From Amycolatopsis umgeniensis (GTDB lineage Bacteria; Actinomycetota; Actinomycetes; Mycobacteriales; Pseudonocardiaceae), in assembly GCF_014205155.1 (NCBI RefSeq), contig NZ_JACHMX010000001.1, forward strand, positions 7,006,001-7,070,000: a DNA stretch of 64,000 nt, given 5' to 3'. This document shows positions 36,473 through 44,841 of the stretch, piece after piece (positions within the stretch are counted from its first letter, which is position 1; each line of letters opens with the position of its first letter). Both the position numbers and the translations under genes were made by a program. Under the pieces are notes generated by a model, which saw only the letters and a list, made by a program, of their open reading frames with translations, made no database searches and had not been told where the DNA came from.

Positions 36473-36703
36473 ATGGCGGTGTTTCAACCGCCGGTGCAGG
36501 TGGCGCTGGCTCAAACGATGCGAGACATGCCGGTGTTCCTGCCCGACCGAGAGTGGCTCTGTCAGCCGAAGCTCGATGGGTGACGCTCGCTGCTGTTTGC
36601 TTCGGCCGATTCCAGCCGCAACGTAGTGAGCTTGACGCTGAGCTGGAGCATGCTGATTTACCGGGCGATCCGCTGGCGGTATCGCGTCCGCTGGTGGACC
36701 TGA
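36473..36703 (+). pseudogene. ATP-dependent DNA ligase N-terminal remnant
   Basis: Frame from an ATG at 36473: MAVFQPPVQVALAQTMRDMP, then WLCQPKLDG, a TGA stop (36581-36583), then RSLLFASADSSRNVVSLTL. ATP-dependent ligases start with PPVxPMLA...W.(Y/F)xPKLDG(Y/W)R, where the Lys of KLDG is the adenylated residue, so the stop replaces an aromatic codon (probably TGG to TGA). Sequence beyond about 36640 no longer resembles a ligase. Both a nonsense change and a 3' truncation are present. Confidence 0.5.
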
Positions 36704-36817
36704 CGATCGCGGACCACGTGTTCCGAGTTCTCATCCACAGCTGTTGGGGCCCGTGGTGCTGGAGGCCTGGAGGGAACACCGCGGCCCGCGCACGCTGGCT
36801 GGAAAGCTGAGAACCAG

Positions 36818-36845
36818 AAAGGGCCCGCACCTTGCGGGCTCTTTC
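36818..36845. terminator. Bidirectional rho-independent terminator
   Basis: AAAGGGCCCGCA-CCT-TGCGGGCTCTTT: a near-perfect 12-bp stem with A-rich and T-rich flanks on both sides. It lies about 95 bp beyond the stop of the leftward 38-aa gene and is its probable terminator. Confidence 0.7.
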
Positions 36846-36940
36846 TCGTGCGCTAAGACCAGCCGTAACGCCCGGCGTGGCCGGCACGACTCCTGTGGAT
36901 TCACAAGCTGGGGAGGCGCTGTGCCGACGTCCGGGTGGCT

Positions 36941-37057
36941 CTATCGATCGTCTTCCTTGCCACCGCGTCGCCGCCTCGCCCGGCCGACGGTGGCAAGGGC
37001 TGTCCCCGCCACCATCAACTGGAGGGCGGTAGTCGCGAACTCCAAGATCGCCTGCAT
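36941..37057 (-). CDS. 38-aa single-helix membrane peptide
   Basis: ATG at 37057 with an excellent ribosome site (AGGAGG, 6 bp upstream). The peptide is MQAILEFATTALQLMVAGTA, continuing LATVGRARRRRGGKEDDR: one hydrophobic helix followed by a strongly basic tail, a topology seen in small membrane regulators and toxins. It is divergent from the Hsp90-wHTH gene and followed by a good terminator, so it looks like an independent transcription unit. Confidence 0.6.
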   Translation of the reverse strand: MQAILEFATTALQLMVAGTALATVGRARRRRGGKEDDR

Positions 37058-37225
37058 TGTGTTCCTCCTCGGCTGGTGCTTCCCGAGTCAAGGTGACCGG
37101 CGCGCCGTCAGGGGCGGAAGCGATTCGGAAAGCACCGGAAACCAGCGGAACGGCTACCGTGAACCAGCTGTTCAGCGGGCCGCTCGCTGTGGCCCGCCGG
37201 AAGCCACCGGAAGCGGAGGAGCAAG

Positions 37226-40200
37226 ATGTTGGACGCGTTCGACCGGAGTGAGCGACTTGAGCTGGGCGAGTTCTGCGGACAGCTCCGACGGCTGCGACTC
37301 GCGTGCGGGAATCCCACGCTCAAGGCATTGGCGAGTGTCGCCCCGGTTGAGCGCTCCCAACTTTCCGTCCTCTTCCTCGGTAAGATCCCCAACCCGCCGT
37401 CCTGGGATTTGGTGCGAGCAGTCGTGGAGGTCTGCCGCCGTACCGCAACCGAGAAGGGACTCTCCCCATCGGTCCCCCTGGACTACAGCTACTGGCAGGA
37501 CCAGCTTCAGCGCGTGATCCAGACGGTCGCCCGTCCCACCCCGGACGCTTGGGTGGACTTGGCCGGGAAGCACCGCGCCTGGCAGTTCGCGGATGAGTCG
37601 GACTCGCTGCGGCCGGAAACCGAGGCATTGGCGCAGCGGCTGGCTGACCGGCGCGCGACCGCCGAGCGGCGGCTGGCCGGCGACCCGTGGCATGACCGTG
37701 GGCTGCCCGAACGTGTGCTGGCCTACGCCGACGACTTGCTCCAGCGGTGCAATGCGGATGGCACGTTCCGGCTCTCTCCGACCGAGGCCGCGCTGGTGGT
37801 GCTGACGCCGATGCTTCACCACGTGGTCTCACTCGAGACGGCAGCGGAGTTCGCCGACGTTGAGCCGACGAATCTCGAGCAGACTGCAGCAGTGCCCGGA
37901 TCGCCTCGGTCCGGGTACGAGAGGTTCCTGGCCTCAAACCCGCACCAGCGGCTGGTCACGCGGGCATGTCTGCCACACATCGAGGGCCGGGAGACCCAGT
38001 CGGAGGAGATCGGCTGGTGGCTCTACCACCGATGGCTTGCTGGCTATGCTCCGCGAGCCGAGGCGAATCCGGTCGGAGGCCTCGTCGAGGACGGTCGACT
38101 GCACCGTGTTCTCGCAGGCCCTTTGGCGCACTTGATCCGGCTGTTCCGGCTGCCGCCGAGCGATCTCCGGAACCCGGCGCGAGATCACCTGGGCAGCGTT
38201 CGCGGGCCGGTCGTCAGGGAAAGGCTCGTCGGGTTGCTGCTGGTCACCGCCCACGCTATGGCGATACAGCTGTCCACGCTTTCCAGCACGATCGTGGAGC
38301 ATCTCGGCATCCCGGAGCCCGTCAAGATCGATGAGCTGCGGCAGGCCCTTGAGGTCTGCGACTGGACGGTCGAGTCATCGGGCATCGTCCTCAACGCGCG
38401 TTGCCGCCACGAAGCGGTTCTCGAAGCCCTGGTGGAGCATTGCGACCACACTGACGAGGTCTTGCGCGCGGTGCGGTCGGTCGCGGCTCGCGAGACCGCG
38501 GTGCAGGCATTGCAATTCCTTCCGGTTAATGCCTCCGCGCGTGAAGTTCGACCAGAGGAAGTCGCCGGAAAGGACCTGTTCGTGGTTCCCCCGGCCAGGT
38601 TTGCCCTCGACGAGACCCGCGTTCGTGAACTCCTCATGGGAGAGCAGCTCTACCGCGACCGGTCGCTCGCCATCCGCGAGCTGTACCAGAACGCGCTCGA
38701 CGCGTGCCGCTACCGGAGGGCAAGGCATGAGTACCGGCGGCGAACCGGACAGCCGGACGGTGAGTGGCGGGGCCGGATTGAGTTCGAGCAGGGCGTCGAC
38801 GTCGACGGCCGACCCTACCTGCTGTGCCGCGACAACGGGGTCGGCATGGGCCGCACGGAACTGTGTGAGGTGTTCTCCCAGGTCGGTGTCCGGTTCGCCG
38901 ACCGTCTCGAGTTCGCCGAAGAGCGGGCCGAGTGGGCCGGAGCGGACGTGTTCCTGCACCCGAACAGTCGATTCGGCATCGGGGTAATGAGTTACTTCAT
39001 GCTGGCTGACGAGATCGAGGTCACGACTTGCCGGATGAGCAGGGACGAACGGCTGCCGGGGCCCGAGCTGAAGGTCTTCATCGCCGGGCCCGGCCACCTG
39101 TTCCGGATCAATGAGGTTGCCTCACACGGGAATGAACCAGGCACATCTATCAAACTGTTCCTGCGCCCAGGCGAAGAGCTGCCATCGTGTGTCCGCACGC
39201 TGCAGGCTCTGCTGGGCATCGCGGAGTTCGAGACGGTCGCCGAGCATGACGGTTCCGTGGCCGAATGGCACCCGAACGAGCTCAAGCCGCGCGAGCGTCA
39301 AGCATGGGAAGAGAACGGGATTAATGCGTTCGGCCAGCTGGCTGCCGCCAACCCCGGACAGAACGGCCAGGTGGTGTGGTGCCAGTTTGGCGGCGCCCTC
39401 CTCGTGGACGGCATCTACGTCCATGCCTCCTACCAGGGGAAGGTCCTGCACGCTGTCGAGGGCGCGCTCGATCCCCGCGGCGCGGTGATCAACATCGTCG
39501 GCCCACGAGCGCCAGCTCTGACAGTGGACCGGATGTCGGTCTTCGAAGACGTCTCCGACGTCGCGGAAGAGCTACTCAGGGAAGCGGCGGGCGTCCTGCG
39601 TTCCGACGGGTTCGCCTTCGCTTCCTATTCCTGGATCATTGACGTCGCGCGGACGTCGCCCGGGATCGCCGACCTCGTCACGGAGACCTTTTCGGACGCC
39701 GGAGTCGAACTCGTACTGTCTGATAGGCCTCTGTCCCTCGGCGTTTCCGGAGTAATGGCCATTGACAGTGAGCTCTGCGATGCCCATAACTTGTCCGGCC
39801 GCGAAGCTGGCAAGACCATCCGCGAGTGGAAGGTACCCGATCACATTCTGCTTTGGCGCTTGCTTGCCCTGGTCGAGGACCCTTTGGGTTCGCTGAGTGG
39901 GATCGCAGTCGAACGCACCAGAAAGTTGTTGCCCGCCAAGCCATCCGACACGCTGATTCTCGGAAACCTGGCTGATTATGCTCGCGACGGACTGGACAGT
40001 GAGCTTCCGTTGGGACCGTTCTTCAAGTCGTGCGCCGACTTGGGCGTCGAAGAAGATGTCATCTCCGAGCGCATGCAGTTGCTCAACCTTTCCCGCCCCC
40101 GGCTGATCACCGAGGCCACGCCTCGACATTCTCCGATCGACCTCGCTCTTCTGAGTAGGTCCGCAGACGGCCGCCCTCCGTGGCTGGCGGTCGGCCCTGT

Positions 40201-41479
40201 CGATGTCTCCCATCTGATCGTGGCAAGCGTCCGGCTCAAGATGCCCATCACCCGTGTCGCAGACCGGTTGAAGGAATTCGGCTATAGCACACCTGACTCC
40301 ACCGATCTGCCGCGACGAGTCGAGGACTCCGATCTGCGCCTCCTTAGCTACAACAACGATGGCAAGCGGCCGTGGATATCACTAAAAGGTGGGATTAGCT
40401 TTCAGAAACTTGTGCAGTTCGCCATTGCGAGCCATCAAGAAGTCGATCAATTGCTTTATCGGGCGCGAGAGCTCAAGCTGCCCGTTCATGGATCTCGAAC
40501 GGTCTCGATCAGCATCTTTGAATTGGAGCCACAGATTGCCCAGTTGGCAGCAGAATTCTGGTTAACGCTAGGTGAAGGCGTATCTCGGGCCGAATTGGCT
40601 TATCGCGTCGCGCGTCGGGGTATATCTCCAAGAAGTGCGGCTGAAATGCTTACTATGGCAGGACTCGACTTTCAGGAAGTGTATGCGATTCCAGTATCGC
40701 TCGACAGTAATGACGTTGCCATCTTAGTGGCGATGTCGTCGTTTCGTGACGTCGTGTCGGTCGCCTGCCTGATTGACATTTCACTCAAGACCAGTATTTC
40801 GCAAATGGAGGTCGCCTCTCGACTGAGTAAATTGGGATTCAATGTTCCCGTGGAAGTGGATTCGGCGCTAATCCTTGATTCGAAAGATCGACAGATTGTC
40901 GATCGCGTGCAGAACATGTTGTACTCTGGGGTAGTTCGCCCGCAGATTGTCATCCGGGCTGCGGTCGGAGCAGAGTGTTCACCCTGGGAGGCGGGTATTC
41001 GATTGCGGCGACTCGGAATTCAGGTCGAAAATTATGATAACCTACCGACAACAAGCTCCGAGCTTGACCTTAAAGCCATGTCGAGCAATTTCGATTTATT
41101 CAAGTTTATCCCTGAAGGTGTTCCAGTTCCGGAAGCTCATATCATCCGAATTGCGCATCAGAATCGCCTGAGCCCTCGTGATGTGACGAGGAGGCTCACC
41201 TCTCTTGGATACCAATCCCCGCCGGAAGATCAAGTCCCGGCCTGCTGCTTCGACTCGGACGTCAAATTGCTATCTTGGCGCGAACTCACCTCGCACAACA
41301 GGTGGCAAGATCCCTACCAACCGGTCTCCATCGCGAACCTGATCCGGGCTGCCATCCGCTGCCGCATCAGCATCATGGCCGCAGCCGCCCGGATGACCGA
41401 ACTCGGGTGCCGCGTACCCGACCTGGAAACCGTGCTACCGCCACTGCTCGCGCGCGTTCCGACTATCCAGGACTCATAG
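37226..41479 (+). CDS. Giant Hsp90-type ATPase with repeated wHTH-like C-terminal units
   Basis: 1417 aa, ATG preceded by GGAGGAG. The N-terminus has an XRE-like segment (FCGQLRRLRLACGNPTLKAL). Around residues 470-640 lies a GHKL/Hsp90 ATPase: LAIRELYQNALDACRYRRAR (Asn of box N1), CRDNGVGMGRTEL (DxGxG), SRFGIGVMSYFMLADEIEV (GxxxG) and EPGTSIKLFL. From about residue 980 at least five helix-rich units recur, each like IRAAIRCRISIMAAAARMTE followed by LG then a Pro-containing turn, consistent with the wHTH modules attached to Hsp90-like proteins in NTP-dependent conflict systems. The unit region is less G+C-rich than the ATPase. Followed by an mcrC remnant. Confidence 0.8.
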   Translation: MLDAFDRSERLELGEFCGQLRRLRLACGNPTLKALASVAPVERSQLSVLFLGKIPNPPSWDLVRAVVEVCRRTATEKGLSPSVPLDYSYWQDQLQRVIQTVARPTPDAWVDLAGKHRAWQFADESDSLRPETEALAQRLADRRATAERRLAGDPWHDRGLPERVLAYADDLLQRCNADGTFRLSPTEAALVVLTPMLHHVVSLETAAEFADVEPTNLEQTAAVPGSPRSGYERFLASNPHQRLVTRACLPHIEGRETQSEEIGWWLYHRWLAGYAPRAEANPVGGLVEDGRLHRVLAGPLAHLIRLFRLPPSDLRNPARDHLGSVRGPVVRERLVGLLLVTAHAMAIQLSTLSSTIVEHLGIPEPVKIDELRQALEVCDWTVESSGIVLNARCRHEAVLEALVEHCDHTDEVLRAVRSVAARETAVQALQFLPVNASAREVRPEEVAGKDLFVVPPARFALDETRVRELLMGEQLYRDRSLAIRELYQNALDACRYRRARHEYRRRTGQPDGEWRGRIEFEQGVDVDGRPYLLCRDNGVGMGRTELCEVFSQVGVRFADRLEFAEERAEWAGADVFLHPNSRFGIGVMSYFMLADEIEVTTCRMSRDERLPGPELKVFIAGPGHLFRINEVASHGNEPGTSIKLFLRPGEELPSCVRTLQALLGIAEFETVAEHDGSVAEWHPNELKPRERQAWEENGINAFGQLAAANPGQNGQVVWCQFGGALLVDGIYVHASYQGKVLHAVEGALDPRGAVINIVGPRAPALTVDRMSVFEDVSDVAEELLREAAGVLRSDGFAFASYSWIIDVARTSPGIADLVTETFSDAGVELVLSDRPLSLGVSGVMAIDSELCDAHNLSGREAGKTIREWKVPDHILLWRLLALVEDPLGSLSGIAVERTRKLLPAKPSDTLILGNLADYARDGLDSELPLGPFFKSCADLGVEEDVISERMQLLNLSRPRLITEATPRHSPIDLALLSRSADGRPPWLAVGPVDVSHLIVASVRLKMPITRVADRLKEFGYSTPDSTDLPRRVEDSDLRLLSYNNDGKRPWISLKGGISFQKLVQFAIASHQEVDQLLYRARELKLPVHGSRTVSISIFELEPQIAQLAAEFWLTLGEGVSRAELAYRVARRGISPRSAAEMLTMAGLDFQEVYAIPVSLDSNDVAILVAMSSFRDVVSVACLIDISLKTSISQMEVASRLSKLGFNVPVEVDSALILDSKDRQIVDRVQNMLYSGVVRPQIVIRAAVGAECSPWEAGIRLRRLGIQVENYDNLPTTSSELDLKAMSSNFDLFKFIPEGVPVPEAHIIRIAHQNRLSPRDVTRRLTSLGYQSPPEDQVPACCFDSDVKLLSWRELTSHNRWQDPYQPVSIANLIRAAIRCRISIMAAAARMTELGCRVPDLETVLPPLLARVPTIQDS

Positions 41480-41489
41480 ACCCTCGACG

Positions 41490-41997
41490 CTGATCGCAGA
41501 GCCGTACGTCCGGGATACAGGCCTGCTCATCGACGTCGCAGAGCTGTGGGAGCTGTTCGTCCTCCACTGCGCCCGCCGCGCAACCGCCCTTCCCGTCACA
41601 CACGGCACCCAGCACCACATCTCCACACCGCTGCTGCGATCAGCCCACCACCCCACCGCGGTGCTAGGCCGTCTCTATCCCGACATTCTCATCGGCTCCC
41701 GACGCACCAAAAGTGATCATCGACGCCAAATGCAAACCACTCAACGACCGCTGCGGAGTTGACCGAGAAGACCTCTACCAGCTCAACAGCTACCTCACCG
41801 CACACAAAGCAGAACTCGGTGCCCTCGCCTACCCAACACTCGACCAGCAGCCACCGCCGGACATCCAGCAGCGCAACCCATGGCTCACCCAGCAGAACCG
41901 GGCCATGAACTTCGTCCAGCTCCCGACGACCGAAAGCGACTGCACAACCGCGTTGAGCACACTGATCACAAGCAGACGCATGGATACTCTCGACTGA
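41490..41997 (+). pseudogene. McrC-like nuclease C-terminal remnant with frameshift
   Basis: Frame 3 gives YVRDTGLLIDVAELWELFVL, then AVLGRLYPDILIGS. Near 41700 homology passes to frame 1: PKVIIDAKCKPLNDRCGVDR, then EDLYQLNSYLTAHKAELGAL. Together these are the conserved McrC order: D-x-x-x-LWE, RPDI-like acidic residue and DAK catalytic motif of the PD-(D/E)xK nuclease, then the YQL..Y helix. The N-terminal half of McrC and any McrB GTPase are absent. It follows the Hsp90-wHTH gene by 10 bp. Confidence 0.7.
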
Positions 41998-42182
41998 ACC
42001 ATCTGGCAACGTCGGGAGGCGTGCCGTGATCGTGAGCACCAAGCCTGGCTCCATCTATGCCCGGCTGCACCGGCCCAATGCTCGGAGACCCGGTTCCAGC
42101 TCGTCAACGTGGCCCGCTGGACGAGCCGGGAGGCGTGGGAGGCGGCCACCACGGAACTCGCCAGCGTGATTCACCGCTCTGC

Positions 42183-42532
42183 CGCAGGTTCTGGTCAACG
42201 TGCCGGTTCACGACAAAACCGCGATCGTCAACTCGGCAGAGGTTCGTGACGCGGTCGAGAAGGCGAATCTCGGGCTTGGCGACCACGGCCGAGTTGTGGT
42301 CCGCCCGTCGGGCTTCGAACATCTGGTGCGCGTGATGGTCGAGGCCGCCGAGCAAGACACCGCCCAGTCAGCGGCGTCGGCGACTGTGCGATCCAGGGCG
42401 GCGCAGATCATGTCCAGGCCTCGAGCCGGACGGTCACCGGCTGCTTCGGCCACAACGCTGCGACTTGCTCATCGACGGGTTCGGCTCTCCAGGGCCGATA
42501 AGAATCGCAACACCCAGAGAAGGTGCCGTTGA
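42183..42532 (+). pseudogene. Phosphoglucosamine mutase (GlmM) C-terminal fragment
   Basis: The frame reads PQVLVNVPVHDKTAIVNSAE, then VRDAVEKANLGLGDHGRVVV and RPSGFEHLVRVMVEAAEQDT. This matches the C-terminal phosphate-binding domain of GlmM, including the RPSG(T)E.L(V)RVM loop, with Thr changed to Phe and Glu-Pro to Glu-His. The catalytic Ser domain and the rest of the enzyme are missing, so it is a relic or hitch-hiker, not the housekeeping gene. The preceding 130 bp contain RFQLVNVARWTSREAWEA, resembling part of an antibiotic-biosynthesis monooxygenase domain in another frame. Confidence 0.6.
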
Positions 42533-42683
42533 ATGGAAGGGCTCGGCGTCTCCGATTGGGCTCCGTTGCCCACGTAGAGCCCGATACAGGCAGACACGCA
42601 GCGACACTCGGCCCGAGCTCAAACTGGCGTTGACCTGCACAAACCGGCAGAATCTAGCATTCGACGACACTGGCTGACATGCC

Positions 42684-42738
42684 GGATCTGCGGTCTCATA
42701 ATCCCTTGGCCGTCGGTTCGAGCCCGACCCGGCCCACT
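42684..42738 (+). other. 3' half of a tRNA-Met: probable attachment-site relic
   Basis: A perfect T-arm (stem GTCGG/CCGAC, loop TTCGAGC, 42712-42728), acceptor 3' strand CCGGCCC, discriminator A (42736), and an anticodon loop CTCATAA with CAT at 42697-42699. The anticodon stem has two mismatches, and no D-arm or 5' acceptor strand precedes it. A tRNA 3' end without its 5' half is the usual scar of tRNA-targeted integration. Confidence 0.7.
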
Positions 42739-43167
42739 GCATAAACATCGCTGCCGTTCTGCGGGGATTTTGGTCCTTCGGCGGCAATTTCGCCTGGGCG
42801 CTACTCGCGGTGGTCTCCGTTTGTTCCGGTGTGCCGATAGGCGTAGCAGCCTTTCTGCTTCCGCCGCGGACTGCATCAGATTCGGAGTTCTTTGCTTCCA
42901 CAGCTGGACAAGCTCGGTGTGGTCGCAGGTCGGTTGGGCGTGATCCGTGTTCTCGAGCAGAACGCCAGTGACGTCGATGGTTACCCTCGCAATGCGCACT
43001 TTGGAACCGGCGCGGTCACGTCAGGCGGTGAACTTCCTCCCGTTGTCCGGATCTTGGCGTTGCCCTCCCAGATGACGGACTCGGTTCGTAGCCAGCGGAG
43101 GAGATCAGCCCACCAAGTCGCCGGGCGGCTCTACATGGAAACGTCCGCTCATTCCGCTGGTCGGTCG
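42739..43167. other. No supported gene
   Basis: Minus-strand frames through this region and the tRNA relic are antisense artefacts. Nothing with a ribosome site and coding bias was seen. Confidence 0.4.
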
Positions 43168-43734
43168 TCACGGTGTGGCGGGGTGGTCGGGCGATGATGG
43201 CGGGGGTTGGAGGGATTTCCACGTGAGTTCGGGAAGCGGGCCGCTGGTGATGTCGAGGTCTGCGCGGGCGTGGGCATAGAACTCGTTGCGTAGTCGCATG
43301 GCATTCCGGTAGGCGTTCGTGAACGCGGCTGTGTCGGGGTGCTCCTCGCGCAGGATGTGCTCCAGTTGCCACACCTGTTCGCTCCATGCTCGTGCGGCGG
43401 AGATCGTCGCCGGTTCGCCGAGGAGCAGGACGGTCTCCCATCGTGCGGCCCGTTCGGTCTCCCCCTCGGCGAGGTCGGCGAATGCGGAGTCGAGGTCGAT
43501 GGGCTGACCTGTGGGCAGCAGCTCTTGGGTCTCCGCGATCCGACGGCACAGCCGGACCATGTGCTTGACCGCGTTGGCGTACTCCGAATACGCGAGCAGA
43601 CGCTTGTCGTCCCACCGGGCGGACTGCGTTCGCCGCCAACGGGCTCGCTCGGTGAGGGAGGTGACGACGAACGTGGCGGCTGAGCCGAGCAGGACACCGG
43701 CGATGGTCAACACCTGCGCAACGATCGGGTTCAC
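43168..43734 (-). CDS. Membrane-anchored protein of unknown function
   Basis: 188 aa, ATG at 43734. One N-terminal hydrophobic helix (VAQVLTIAGVLLGSAATFVV) is followed by a cytosolic helical domain: ERARWRRTQSARWDDKRLLA, YSEYANAVKHMVRLCRRIAE and EFYAHARADLDI. The arrangement (one helix, then WDDKRLLAYSEYANA) is typical of small actinobacterial hypothetical proteins whose function is not known. No partner gene is adjacent. Confidence 0.7.
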   Translation of the reverse strand: MNPIVAQVLTIAGVLLGSAATFVVTSLTERARWRRTQSARWDDKRLLAYSEYANAVKHMVRLCRRIAETQELLPTGQPIDLDSAFADLAEGETERAARWETVLLLGEPATISAARAWSEQVWQLEHILREEHPDTAAFTNAYRNAMRLRNEFYAHARADLDITSGPLPELTWKSLQPPPSSPDHPATP

Positions 43735-43816
43735 AGATCACAGCCTGCCATCTCCCAGACCGTCCTACCTACCCATTCGGAGATGGCGATAAGAGAGGCA
43801 AGCACCCTCGTCGACC

Positions 43817-43884
43817 GGGCAGCGCACGCTCATGTCGCTATGAGGACCTTCGGGCAGGCGGCTGGGCCGGCCCATGCTGCCCTG
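43817..43884. repeat. Interspersed palindromic element, copy 2
   Basis: CTCAT-GTCGCT-ATGAG core, then GGACCTTCGGGCAGGCGGCT and the second hairpin, collinear with copy 1 at 27199-27265 over its whole length. Confidence 0.7.
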
Positions 43885-44067
43885 TCGCCGCGGCCGTCGA
43901 GCTCACTCCAGCCGAGGAGATGCCAAGAGTTTGAGGCTGATCATGGTGACGTCATCAACAGACAGCGGTGAATTCCCAGGTCGCGCGAGATCGACATGTC
44001 ACGAGCGGCGAGAACCGAATTGTTCAACCACGGCGAAGAACGACCGTGATACGGCAGTGGTGCTCTA

Positions 44068-44274
44068 TTGCCCAGACGCCTTCGGCTGTTGGTCCGCAGC
44101 CTCACTCTCGAAGCCGACGAACTGGAAGAAGTCGACCTGCCGCAGCCGGAATACCTACTCGATGAAGATCCATATGACCATCTCGGCATCGACGAGGACG
44201 CCGCTTACGCGATCTACTGTGACGACCCGTCTAAACACGACGCCAGGCTGACCGCGCACTGGCCGGCCCTCTGA
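44068..44274 (+). CDS. Possible small acidic protein or fragment
   Basis: 68 aa from an ATG at 44068. Acidic and plausible in composition (LEEVDLPQPEYLLDEDPYDH, then DEDAAYAIYCDD), but there is no ribosome site and no recognised family. It may be a gene fragment. Confidence 0.3.
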   Translation: MPRRLRLLVRSLTLEADELEEVDLPQPEYLLDEDPYDHLGIDEDAAYAIYCDDPSKHDARLTAHWPAL

Positions 44275-44499
44275 CAGCCGTAGCGCAGGACGTAGTTCAC
44301 CACCACTTCGACCATCGCGACTCAGCGTGGACCGCTTTCGCGCTAGCGGCAGAGTCTGTTGTCCGGACCGGCTGAGTAGCCTTGCCGATCTCGCGAGGCG
44401 GTCGGATCAGCGAGAATCCCGCGTGTCGGGTTGAGACGGCCGGTCTTCAACGGGCGGGGTAGCGTCAGCAGTGGCGCCGCTGGTGGGTACGTTCTGTGC

Positions 44500-44841
44500 A
44501 TGTGGCAGTACGCGTTGTGGGGACTCCTGGGAGCAGCGGTCAACCGGTCGTTGCTGTTCGTAGAAGCCAGCCAGCGTGTAAAGGGCTGGCCTTGGACCCG
44601 ACCTCACGGCCCCGGCGGAGGGGTGTACGCGGTCTCCGTCGTCGTTCACCTGGCGATCGCCGGCTCGACCACGGCCGCGGTGGCCACGACCTCACTGATC
44701 AGTAACGGCCTGATCGCCTTCGGAATGGGAGCCGCGGCCCCCGTCGTTGTCAAAAAAGTAGCGGGGTACGCCCTGCAGTCCCTGCCGTCCGCCGAGGACA
44801 GTCCCCAGCGAGGAGAACGGGGCAGTAGCGATGGCTCGTAA
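44500..44841 (+). CDS. Small membrane protein paired with a pentapeptide-like protein
   Basis: 113 aa from an ATG at 44500. Hydrophobic segments at YALWGLLGAAVNRSLLFV and at VYAVSVVVHLAIAGSTTAAV, then ISNGLIAFGMGAAAPVVVKK, with a hydrophilic tail. No named family. Its end overlaps the start of the next gene by 11 bp in a different frame, so the two are translated together and probably act together at the membrane. Confidence 0.65.
   Translation: MWQYALWGLLGAAVNRSLLFVEASQRVKGWPWTRPHGPGGGVYAVSVVVHLAIAGSTTAAVATTSLISNGLIAFGMGAAAPVVVKKVAGYALQSLPSAEDSPQRGERGSSDGS

Noticed and set aside
36375..37091. 238-aa minus frame
   Set aside because: Overlaps the ligase relic and the well-initiated 38-aa gene; composition is shadow-like.
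42684..42738. Functional tRNA-Met gene
   Set aside because: No 5' acceptor strand or D-arm, and the anticodon stem has mismatches; kept only as a 3' relic.
42434..42999. Minus-strand proteins across the tRNA relic
   Set aside because: Antisense of tRNA sequence gives a recurrent spurious peptide (GSGSNRRPRDYETADP); no ribosome site.
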